Source: Neopusillimonas maritima | GTDB taxonomy: Bacteria; Pseudomonadota; Gammaproteobacteria; Burkholderiales; Burkholderiaceae_B | NCBI RefSeq assembly: GCF_040930455.2 | Contig: NZ_CP170494.1 | Length of the DNA: 64,000 bases | Reading direction: 5' to 3' (one strand) | Shown here: positions 55,381 to 62,816 of the stretch, in pieces | Position numbering within the stretch: position 1 is the stretch's first letter | Layout: the number at the start of each line of letters is the position of its first letter | Position numbers and translations under genes: made by a program | Notes under the pieces: generated by a model | Seen by the model: only the letters and a program-made list of their open reading frames with translations | The model's database searches: none | Told to the model about the DNA's origin: nothing

Positions 55381-56723
55381 TATGCATCCCCGCCAACGCG
55401 TTGCGGCAATCGCTCAGAAGCCCAGTCTGAGCCCCGGCGCCGCTCGATATCGGCCTCTTTCCAATAGGTGACCGGATCTACACCCGCTTTTTCAATACCG
55501 TCAATCGAGGGCGGCCCCGAGAACTCACCCGCCTGCGATGCGTCGATTAATAATGGTGCGTCACCACCTTTCAAGGTGCTTTCAATCGCCTTAACCAACA
55601 TACGACGATAAGTCACGATGCCTTTATCGCTGGTACCCAAGTGTTCGCGCGTGCGATCCTGGATACGCCCTTGAGACTCAATCGCCCACTGGTCATGCAC
55701 ATTAATATCGTGCCCCATCCCCGTGTACGTTTCCGACAGTTGTTCGTTTACATCGTACCCATAGTTGTTGCTGCGATTGCGACGCGATATGTAATCGGGC
55801 AGCTCGTACAACTCCAGCCGCTGCTCTCGCATACGCTTTTTATCCACCGGGCCGGTAAAACTGGTAAAAATGGCGTACCAGTAACACGTTTCATCATCAA
55901 CCGGCACATGCCATTGAGAAATGGTCATCTCCGCGCTCATGGGAATAACAAACGCCTGCGGAAATACAAGATTCGTTACGCGAACATGCGTTTGGTTCTG
56001 CGGCAAGTGACGCAATGCCGTTAAGCGCATGCCGTAATTGGTTGGCTCCACCTTAATATCGGGGCGACCATATTCACGCAACACCTGGGTGATAGGCATC
56101 TCGGAGTCGGCAGATGCTCCCCGAAACTGCTTGCCATAGCTTTCCGAAGTGTCTTCGTCCTCAAAGAAACGGTGCAAATACGATGCATGCGCGGGGTCGA
56201 TACCGACTTCCAAAGCCTGGAGCCAGTTGCACTCGATCAAGCCCTTGAAAGCAAACGTGTGGGTGTCCGGCGCAACAAAGCAATCGAACTCGGGAAACGC
56301 GGGCGGCTCGCCTTCACCCAAATAGGCAAAAATAATGCCGCTGCGCTCGACCACGGGATACGCGCTTTGCTGGATATGTTTGTACATGGTGCTGTTTTCA
56401 GGTTCCGCAGGCGTTTCCAGACAGGCTCCCTTTACGTTAAACAACCAACCGTGAAATGGGCAGCGCAAGCCGCCGTCTTCAACGCGGCCAAATGCCAGGT
56501 CGGCACCGCGATGCGGGCAATCGCGATCCATCAGCCCCAGTTCGCCGTTTTCGTCGCGAAACAAAACAAAATTCTGCCCCATTAAGCGCACCGGGCGCAC
56601 TGGACGCTTGCCTTCTAGTTCATCGGTTAACGCAACAGGCTGCCAGTACCTGCGCAATAGCTTGCCGGCCGGCGCTTCGGACCCTACACGCGTCATGAAA
56701 TCATTCTGTTCCACAGTCAACAT
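55380..56723 (-). CDS. Rieske non-haem iron oxygenase, phthalate dioxygenase-like alpha subunit
   Basis: A 447-aa oxygenase. The Rieske 2Fe-2S ligands are C-x-H in RDCPHRGADL and C-x2-H in RCPFHGWLF (17 residues between). The mononuclear iron site is GIDPAHASYLHRF, giving the Asp and two His ligands with the usual D-x2-H-x4-H pattern. The single-subunit form resembles phthalate dioxygenase and O- or N-demethylating oxygenases. It needs a reductase, which is not encoded here. It is first in the operon with the gamma-glutamyl ligase, amidase and amidotransferase, and is divergent from the GntR-type regulator. Confidence 0.9.
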   Translation of the reverse strand: MLTVEQNDFMTRVGSEAPAGKLLRRYWQPVALTDELEGKRPVRPVRLMGQNFVLFRDENGELGLMDRDCPHRGADLAFGRVEDGGLRCPFHGWLFNVKGACLETPAEPENSTMYKHIQQSAYPVVERSGIIFAYLGEGEPPAFPEFDCFVAPDTHTFAFKGLIECNWLQALEVGIDPAHASYLHRFFEDEDTSESYGKQFRGASADSEMPITQVLREYGRPDIKVEPTNYGMRLTALRHLPQNQTHVRVTNLVFPQAFVIPMSAEMTISQWHVPVDDETCYWYAIFTSFTGPVDKKRMREQRLELYELPDYISRRNRSNNYGYDVNEQLSETYTGMGHDINVHDQWAIESQGRIQDRTREHLGTSDKGIVTYRRMLVKAIESTLKGGDAPLLIDASQAGEFSGPPSIDGIEKAGVDPVTYWKEADIERRRGSDWASERLPQRVGGDA

Positions 56724-56757
56724 TGCACTATTCCTTCCAACATAAAAAAGTTATTTC

Positions 56758-56772
56758 CATTGTATACAACAA
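56758..56772. promoter_or_regulatory. GntR-type operator candidate, Rieske-operon side
   Basis: CATTGTATACAACAA contains the perfect palindrome TTGTATACAA (56760-56769), 37 bp before the Rieske gene start. The identical 15-mer occurs inverted at 56896-56910. The core fits the GTATAC-centred sites of FCD-type GntR regulators such as VanR. Confidence 0.7.
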
Positions 56773-56895
56773 TACTCAAACAAGAAAAGCGCATTTTTTA
56801 ACTTAGCCGTTAGAAATTCAATAAGTTATTTATTTTCAATGAATTAATTAAATTTAATCAAAGTCACAAAACGTTCAAATTTCACGAAATGGAAT

Positions 56896-56910
56896 TTGTT
56901 GTATACAATG
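56896..56910. promoter_or_regulatory. GntR-type operator candidate, regulator side
   Basis: This is the exact inverted copy of the site at 56758-56772, with the palindromic core at 56899-56908. It lies 31 bp before the regulator's ATG, suggesting autoregulation. The 123-bp A/T-rich stretch between the two sites could be looped. Confidence 0.7.
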
Positions 56911-56941
56911 AAAACATCTTGATTTGAACAACTTAAACACC

Positions 56942-57754
56942 ATGAGTTCACAGCAATCACGCGTTCTGGTCCAACTGCGCGGGCTAATTCTGAACGGCAC
57001 GTTCGCCCCTGGCGAACGCCTGGCGGAAATCCCGCTTTCCGAGCGATTAAACACGTCACGTACGCCAATTAGGCAAGCACTGGCCACACTCGAGCACGAA
57101 GGTTTAATCGAACCCTCTCCGGGCGGCGGATATCAAATGCGGGCCTTCACCATGGAAGAAGTTGCCGACGCCATTCGCCTCAGAGGCGTGATGGAAGGAT
57201 TTGCAGCGCGAACATTAGCTGAGCGTGGCGCAAGCAAATCAATCACAAAGGAACTGAAAAAGTGCCTCGACGAAGGCGATGCCGTGGTCTACAAAACCAG
57301 TATGGATTTGGACGATTACGCTCTTTACGTACGCATGAACGACCGTTTCCACCAACTCCTCGTTCAAGGGTGTGGCAATAAAGCGCTCATGCGCGTAATG
57401 GATCAACTCAACAGCCAGGCTTTCGGCGCGCCCAGTGCAACATTACCCATGCAATCGTCCATGGAAGAAGGCCAGGAATGGATGAAAATCGCCCACCACA
57501 CCCACCACGCAATCGTCCAGGCAATCGAACTTGGGCAAGGTAGCCGAGCCCAGGCTTTAGGTGAAGAGCACGTGGAAATTGCGCGCCAGAACCTGCAGTT
57601 CGCCATGCAAGACCCTGAACTGGCGGTGCGTATTCTGCCGGGCATACAAATGGTAAGCGGTGTGGAATCTACGACAACGGCCGACCCGCTAAAAAAGCCG
57701 AGCCAACAATTGGGAAAGCGCGTTTCGCGTAAAAGCGAAAACACCAAAGCATGA
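56942..57754 (+). CDS. GntR-family regulator, FadR/FCD subfamily
   Basis: A 270-aa transcription factor. The winged helix has LRGLILNGTFAPGERLAEIP, LNTSRTPIRQALATLEHEGL and PGGGYQM. The C-terminal FCD domain follows, with RLRGVMEGFAARTLAERG and metal-ligand type histidines (MNDRFHQLLV, AHHTHHAIVQAI). The ATG at 56942 is chosen; a TTG at 56924 is in frame but less likely. It is divergent from the Rieske operon and should control it in response to a pathway metabolite through the paired sites in the intergenic region. Confidence 0.92.
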   Translation: MSSQQSRVLVQLRGLILNGTFAPGERLAEIPLSERLNTSRTPIRQALATLEHEGLIEPSPGGGYQMRAFTMEEVADAIRLRGVMEGFAARTLAERGASKSITKELKKCLDEGDAVVYKTSMDLDDYALYVRMNDRFHQLLVQGCGNKALMRVMDQLNSQAFGAPSATLPMQSSMEEGQEWMKIAHHTHHAIVQAIELGQGSRAQALGEEHVEIARQNLQFAMQDPELAVRILPGIQMVSGVESTTTADPLKKPSQQLGKRVSRKSENTKA

Positions 57755-57766
57755 GGTGGGGGAAGA

Positions 57767-57841
57767 TGGCGCGCCCGACAGGAATCGAACCTGTATCGAG
57801 AGCTTCGGAAACTCTAATTCTATCCATTGAACTACGGGCGC
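57767..57841 (-). tRNA. tRNA-Arg (anticodon CCG)
   Basis: Read on the minus strand, GCGCCCG and CGGGCGC form the acceptor stem, followed by G and an encoded CCA. The anticodon stem AGAGT/GCTCT encloses loop TTCCGAA with anticodon CCG, decoding CGG. The T arm has GGTTCGATTCC. The cloverleaf is complete and similar to the E. coli CCG isoacceptor. Confidence 0.96.
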
Positions 57842-58021
57842 ACAGCAGCGACATTGTAGCGGTTTCACTGCTTCCCTGCATTTCCCCCATACAACCGGTA
57901 TAATCGCAGTCTTAGTTAGTAGCAATTGAACCCAGTAACTATGCCCGGAAACGGGTGCAAATGAAACCGCCTCGAATTTAGGCCCAGTGCGCCTTGGTTC
58001 CCGTATAAGCAGGACTCGAGA

Positions 58022-58990
58022 ATGAACAACACAGAAGACCATACCGAAGAAACCCACGAAGGCCCAATCAAAACGCCGAAACAACTTATTGTTACCGTCG
58101 TTCTGTCCTTTATTGTTCCCGTACTCATTATTTTCCTGCTTATTCGTTTGGTGGTGTCCAGCGACATTATTGGCGCCGGGTCCGATGCCCAAACACCGGA
58201 AGCCATTGCCATGCGCATTCAGCCTGTTGCTGGTTTTGAATTGGTCGATGCCAACGCACCCAAAGTATTCAAAACAGGGCAGCAGGTTTATGAATCCACC
58301 TGCGCCTCCTGTCATAACGCGGGCATCGCCGGGGCGCCCAAATTCGGCGACAAAGACGCCTGGGCGCCACACATCGCTCAAGGCTACGAGCAAATGCTGC
58401 AAATTGCGCTGCAAGGCAAAGGCGCCATGCCGCCCAAAGGTGGCAACCCTAATCTCGACGATTTCGAAGTAGCACGTGCTGTTGTGTATATGGCCAATGA
58501 AGCCGGCGCCTCATTCGATGAGCCCAAAGAGCCCGCCGCCGAAGGCGACGCAGCAAGCGAACAGGAAGATAGCAGCACCAGTACTCAGGCCGCCGCAGCG
58601 CAACAGCCGGCCGAACCCGCAAATGCCCAGGCGGCGACACAAGCAAAACCTGCCGAGTCAGCAGAAAGCAACAGCGACAACGCTGCTGCCGAAACCAAAA
58701 CGAATAGCGAGCCGCAGCAAACTGCAGCGGCCGCCCCGGCTGAAATCGATCCGGCCGGTGAAAAGCTGTACAACACCGTTTGCCTGGCCTGCCATGCAGC
58801 AGGTGTAGCCGGCGCACCTAAGCTGGGAGACAAAGCCGCATGGGAGCCTTTGGCTGCCAAAGGCATTGATTCCCTGGTCAGCACGGTTATCTCGGGCAAA
58901 GGCGCCATGCCGCCCAAAGGTGGCGCAGTTCAAGCCTCCGACGCTGAAATCCGCGCCGCAGTGCAATTCATGGTATCCAAGTCTCAGTAA
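58022..58990 (+). CDS. Membrane-anchored diheme cytochrome c5-type protein
   Basis: A 322-aa protein with an N-terminal membrane helix (~22-45). It carries two cytochrome c5-like domains, each with a CxxCH haem site (CASCHNAGIAGAP at ~95, CLACHAAGVAGAP at ~258) and a Met-containing GKGAMPPKGG distal loop. An Ala/Glu/Gln-rich linker of ~75 residues joins them. It should carry electrons in the periplasm, for example toward a terminal oxidase. The two domains look like a gene-internal duplication. A bidirectional terminator follows. Confidence 0.9.
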   Translation: MNNTEDHTEETHEGPIKTPKQLIVTVVLSFIVPVLIIFLLIRLVVSSDIIGAGSDAQTPEAIAMRIQPVAGFELVDANAPKVFKTGQQVYESTCASCHNAGIAGAPKFGDKDAWAPHIAQGYEQMLQIALQGKGAMPPKGGNPNLDDFEVARAVVYMANEAGASFDEPKEPAAEGDAASEQEDSSTSTQAAAAQQPAEPANAQAATQAKPAESAESNSDNAAAETKTNSEPQQTAAAAPAEIDPAGEKLYNTVCLACHAAGVAGAPKLGDKAAWEPLAAKGIDSLVSTVISGKGAMPPKGGAVQASDAEIRAAVQFMVSKSQ

Positions 58991-59041
58991 AACGATTACT
59001 TATTGCTGAAGCGAAAAGGCCGCCTCAGCGGCCAACGCATT

Positions 59042-59071
59042 AAAAAAGGAAGCTTCTCAGCTTCCTTTTTT
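59042..59071. terminator. Bidirectional terminator between the cytochrome and hydroxyacyl-CoA dehydrogenase genes
   Basis: AAAAAAGGAAGC (59042-59053) pairs with GCTTCCTTTTTT (59060-59071) around a 6-nt loop. The A and T flanks serve both converging genes. Confidence 0.92.
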
Positions 59072-59085
59072 ATCGGCTACCACTT

Positions 59086-60621
59086 TTATACGGTTCCGGT
59101 TTTCGCTTCCACCGTCAGACTCATTCCTAACTGAACGCGACGCTGCAACCACAAACTGGAACGATAACGCATATCGCCGGTAACCCTTTGCATATTGCGC
59201 AGAATTTCAACAATATGCGCAGCACCCAGGCTATCACCCATGCTAAGCGGCCCGCCCTTCGGGTAACCCAACCCCAACGAAACCGCCAAATCAATATCTT
59301 TCGGTGACGCAATCGTTTGCTGGGCAATATCGCTTGCCACATTCACAATGGTGGCCACCACTCGCTGGCCAATAAAGCCGGCTGAGTCATTTATAACGGT
59401 GACAGGAGAGTCATCTGAGGCAAACAGCGCCGCGGCGGCATCACGCCACTGCGGTAACGTCGCCGCAGAACACATCACCACGCGGCGCTTGCCCTGTTCC
59501 AAACCGAAGAACGTATCCAATGCAACCGCACGCTCGGCATCCAGTTGATACTCACTCACTACACTGGCGACATCTTCACCGTATGGCGTGACAACAATCA
59601 GCGCGTCAGCAGGCGGCTTATCACTGGAAACGACAGAAACATTCAAGGTTTTCAGCAACGACAAAGCCCGCTTATGGCCGACTGAATGATAGGGGGCCAC
59701 CCACACTTTCAGATCCTGGGAAAGTGAAGCTGGAGCGGATGACTCAGGCAATTGCTTTTGACCGTCTTCATAACGATAGAAGCCTGCACCGGTTTTCCGG
59801 CCCAGCATGCCTCCCGCCAGGCGAACAGCGGTGATGGGCGAGGGACGAAAACGCGGCTCATCGTAGAATTGTTGATAAATGGATTCCATCACCGGATGCG
59901 ATACATCGAGCCCGGTTAAATCCATGAGCTCAAATGGGCCCATACGGAAGCCGGCTTGCTCACGCATGATGGCGTCAATTTGATCAAACTGCGCCACGCC
60001 TTCCTGGGCTGCACGCAACCCTTCAATATTCAGGCCACGCCCCGCATGATTCACAATAAATCCGGGCATATCCTTGGCACGAACGGGTGTGTGACCCATT
60101 TTCCGTGCCAGTTCCATTAAGGCATCGCCCACGGCAGGGTCAGAACGCAAGCCATCGATCACTTCCACCACTTTCATCAGTGGAACGGGATTGAAAAAGT
60201 GATACCCCACCACGCGTTCAGGGTGTTCGCAAGCCGATGCAATCGCGGTGATAGGCAGCGACGACGTATTGGATGCCAACACACATTGCGCAGAAACGAT
60301 GCCCTCAAGCTGCTTGAATAGATCTTTCTTAACATCCAGCCGCTCAACGATCGCCTCTACAACCAGGTCAGCGTCGGCCATGGCTTCCAAAGAATCACAA
60401 GCGACGACGTTTGCCATGGCGGCTTTAACCTGTTCAGGCGTGAACTTTCCTTTGGCACTGAGCTTATCCCAGGTTTGCTGCAACGACGTGCACGCCGCTT
60501 CCACGGCTTGCGAGCTTACATCGAACAACTTAACCGTTAGACCTGCCTGCGCTGCAATTTGGACAATACCCTTGCCCATTGCGCCGGCGCCCACAATACC
60601 AATAGTTTTAATATCCTTCAT
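59086..60621 (-). CDS. paaH: 3-hydroxyacyl-CoA dehydrogenase, PaaH/Hbd-like
   Basis: A 511-aa NAD-dependent dehydrogenase. The Rossmann loop GIVGAGAMGKGIVQIAAQAG opens the protein from the ATG at 60621; the frame is open upstream but that extension is not family-like. SNTSSLPITAIASAC, HFFNPVPLMKVVEVI with the catalytic His, and FIVNHAGRGLNIEGLRAAQ follow. A second C-terminal domain copy (VINDSAGFIGQRVVATIVNV, LGYPKGGP) gives the double-domain form typical of PaaH. It could act on 3-hydroxyadipyl-CoA in aromatic degradation or on 3-hydroxybutyryl-CoA; the sequence does not decide. Confidence 0.87.
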   Translation of the reverse strand: MKDIKTIGIVGAGAMGKGIVQIAAQAGLTVKLFDVSSQAVEAACTSLQQTWDKLSAKGKFTPEQVKAAMANVVACDSLEAMADADLVVEAIVERLDVKKDLFKQLEGIVSAQCVLASNTSSLPITAIASACEHPERVVGYHFFNPVPLMKVVEVIDGLRSDPAVGDALMELARKMGHTPVRAKDMPGFIVNHAGRGLNIEGLRAAQEGVAQFDQIDAIMREQAGFRMGPFELMDLTGLDVSHPVMESIYQQFYDEPRFRPSPITAVRLAGGMLGRKTGAGFYRYEDGQKQLPESSAPASLSQDLKVWVAPYHSVGHKRALSLLKTLNVSVVSSDKPPADALIVVTPYGEDVASVVSEYQLDAERAVALDTFFGLEQGKRRVVMCSAATLPQWRDAAAALFASDDSPVTVINDSAGFIGQRVVATIVNVASDIAQQTIASPKDIDLAVSLGLGYPKGGPLSMGDSLGAAHIVEILRNMQRVTGDMRYRSSLWLQRRVQLGMSLTVEAKTGTV

Positions 60622-60699
60622 GATTTCATGACTCCACAATAAATAAGCCTGCCCGGCACCACCCGGCAAGCACAAGATACTTTCCTTCCCCGACGCGAA

Positions 60700-62751
60700 T
60701 CAGGTTTTCTGCAAAAGCGACTTTAAAGCGCTCAGCCTCTCTTTTGGCGAATAGTTTGCCTGCGGATCTGGTGAAGCATCGACCGGCGATGCCAAACCCA
60801 TCTCGCTAATAAACCGCGAGGGCTCCCGAACCACATCTTCACGCGCCCGCCGCCGCCGTTTACACCAGCTTAACGTTAGGGTGCGCTGCGCCCGCGTAAT
60901 ACCCACATACATTAAACGGCGCTCTTCCTGAACCCGGGCAGCCAGCATATTTGCATCAGCCGCTAAAACCTGCTCATCGTCCTCACGCCCCATGTGCGGC
61001 AACAAGCCTTCCTCAACCCCCACTAAAAATACATGCGGGTACTCCAGCCCTTTTGAAGCGTGCAAGGTAGACAGTTTAACCGCATCGGGGTCGGCTTCGT
61101 CGTGGCGTTCCAACATACTGACCAACGCAACATGTTGCACCAGATCAATGACGGTCAGACTATCTTCCTGCGCCTTGCGTTTCAGCCAGGCTAGTAAGTC
61201 CAGCACGTTTTGCCAACGTGCCTGGGCTTGCCGCTCATCAAGGGTGTCATACAGATGACGCTCATAGCCAATCGCACTGATCAGTTCATCCAAAATTTCC
61301 GCGCTGGAGTCCGGCCCGTCTTTCTGGGCCCGTGCCTGAATACGGTTAATAAATGCACCGAATGTTTCCAATGGCTCCAACTGGCGCGGTGCCAGTTGCT
61401 CTGTCATCCCGATTTGGAAAACCGCCTCAAATAAAGAAATGCCATGCGTTGCCGCAAATTGCCCCAGGGTTTTCAAGGTCCCCTGCCCAACCCCCCGACG
61501 CGGCGTGGTGACGGCGCGAATAAACGAAGGGTCGTCGGCCTCGTTCACCAGAAGTCGCAAATAAGCCAGTACATCGCGAATTTCTGCTTTGTCGAAAAAG
61601 CTCTGCCCGCCGGAAACGGTATAAGGAATACGTAAATTGCGTAAGGCCTGTTCAAGTACCCGAGCCTGTTGATTACTGCGGTACAAAACAGCGAAGTCAC
61701 GCCACTCGGCGCGACGATCAAAGCGTTGACCGGAGATACTTAACCCCACCCATTCCGCTTCCGCCTCGTCGGAGTCAATGGCTTTGACGCCTATCGATTC
61801 CCCTGCGCCGTGTTCCGACCACAACCTTTTGTTAAACAGATTCGGGTTGTGGCTAATAACGCTATTGGCCGCCGACAGTATCCTTTGGACCGACCGATAG
61901 TTTTGCTCAAGTTTGATGAGTTTTAAATTCGCGTAATCAGTGGTTAACTTCGCCAGGTTTTCAACCGTTGCCCCACGCCACGCGTAAATGGCCTGGTCGT
62001 CGTCGCCAACCGCAGTAAATTGAGCACGGTCTCCGGTTAACAATTGAACCAGCCGATATTGGCATTCGTTGGTATCCTGGTATTCATCAACCAACAAATA
62101 CTGTACCCGCTGCTGCCAACGCTCCCGAACAGCGGTATTTTGTTCAAGCAGCCGAACCGGCAGTCTTACCAGGTCATCAAAATCCACTGCCTGATACGCA
62201 TTCAAGGTTGCCTCGTAACTACGATAAACGCGCGCCGCCTCCTCATCGCTGGGTGTCAATGCCCGCTGGGCCGCCTCATCCGGCCCCAACATGGCATTTT
62301 TCCACAAGGAAATAGTTTGTTGAACAGCACGCAAACGCGCCTTGTCGGTGGTTGCCAGCAGTTCCTGAATAATGGCCAGGGCATCCGTTGCATCGAAGAT
62401 GGAAAACTGCGGTTTTAAGTTTATTTGTTCAGCCTCTTCCCGAAGAAACCGTACCCCAAGAGAATGAAAAGTACATACGGTGAGTCCGCGGGCGAGACGC
62501 GTATCGACCAAGCTACGAATACGCTCGCTCATTTCTTTGGCCGCTTTATTGGTGAAAGTCAGGGCCACAATATGACGCCCTGAATACCCGCACTCGCGAA
62601 GCAAATAAGCTATTTTCTGTGTAATTACCCGGGTCTTGCCACTGCCCGCTCCGGCCAACACCAGGCACGGGCCATTCAAATACTTTACAGCCTCGCGCTG
62701 TGCAGCATTTAAATCAACCGGCAGTGTGTCACCCGGCATATTCAGCGACAT
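60700..62751 (-). CDS. rep: ATP-dependent DNA helicase Rep
   Basis: A 683-aa superfamily 1A helicase. Motif I LAGAGSGKTRVIT, Ia ALTFTNKAAKEM, II LLVDEYQDTNECQYRL, III GDDDQAIYAWRGA, IV VLYRSNQQARVLE, V STLHASKGLEYPHVFLVGVE and VI YVGITRAQRTL are intact. It unwinds DNA 3'-5' and helps replication forks pass bound proteins. Features such as GYSGRHIVALTFTNKAAKEM favour Rep over UvrD. It is 65 bp from priA, on the same strand. Confidence 0.93.
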   Translation of the reverse strand: MSLNMPGDTLPVDLNAAQREAVKYLNGPCLVLAGAGSGKTRVITQKIAYLLRECGYSGRHIVALTFTNKAAKEMSERIRSLVDTRLARGLTVCTFHSLGVRFLREEAEQINLKPQFSIFDATDALAIIQELLATTDKARLRAVQQTISLWKNAMLGPDEAAQRALTPSDEEAARVYRSYEATLNAYQAVDFDDLVRLPVRLLEQNTAVRERWQQRVQYLLVDEYQDTNECQYRLVQLLTGDRAQFTAVGDDDQAIYAWRGATVENLAKLTTDYANLKLIKLEQNYRSVQRILSAANSVISHNPNLFNKRLWSEHGAGESIGVKAIDSDEAEAEWVGLSISGQRFDRRAEWRDFAVLYRSNQQARVLEQALRNLRIPYTVSGGQSFFDKAEIRDVLAYLRLLVNEADDPSFIRAVTTPRRGVGQGTLKTLGQFAATHGISLFEAVFQIGMTEQLAPRQLEPLETFGAFINRIQARAQKDGPDSSAEILDELISAIGYERHLYDTLDERQAQARWQNVLDLLAWLKRKAQEDSLTVIDLVQHVALVSMLERHDEADPDAVKLSTLHASKGLEYPHVFLVGVEEGLLPHMGREDDEQVLAADANMLAARVQEERRLMYVGITRAQRTLTLSWCKRRRRAREDVVREPSRFISEMGLASPVDASPDPQANYSPKERLSALKSLLQKT

Positions 62752-62816
62752 AAGACACCTTCAAGCAATAACACCATTCATCCCTTTACTATTTTCACTT
62801 TTTTCGGAAACCACAC

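Noticed and set aside
56924..56941. TTG at 56924 as start of the GntR regulator
   Set aside because: It adds six residues with no family match; the ATG at 56942 gives a normal N-terminus.
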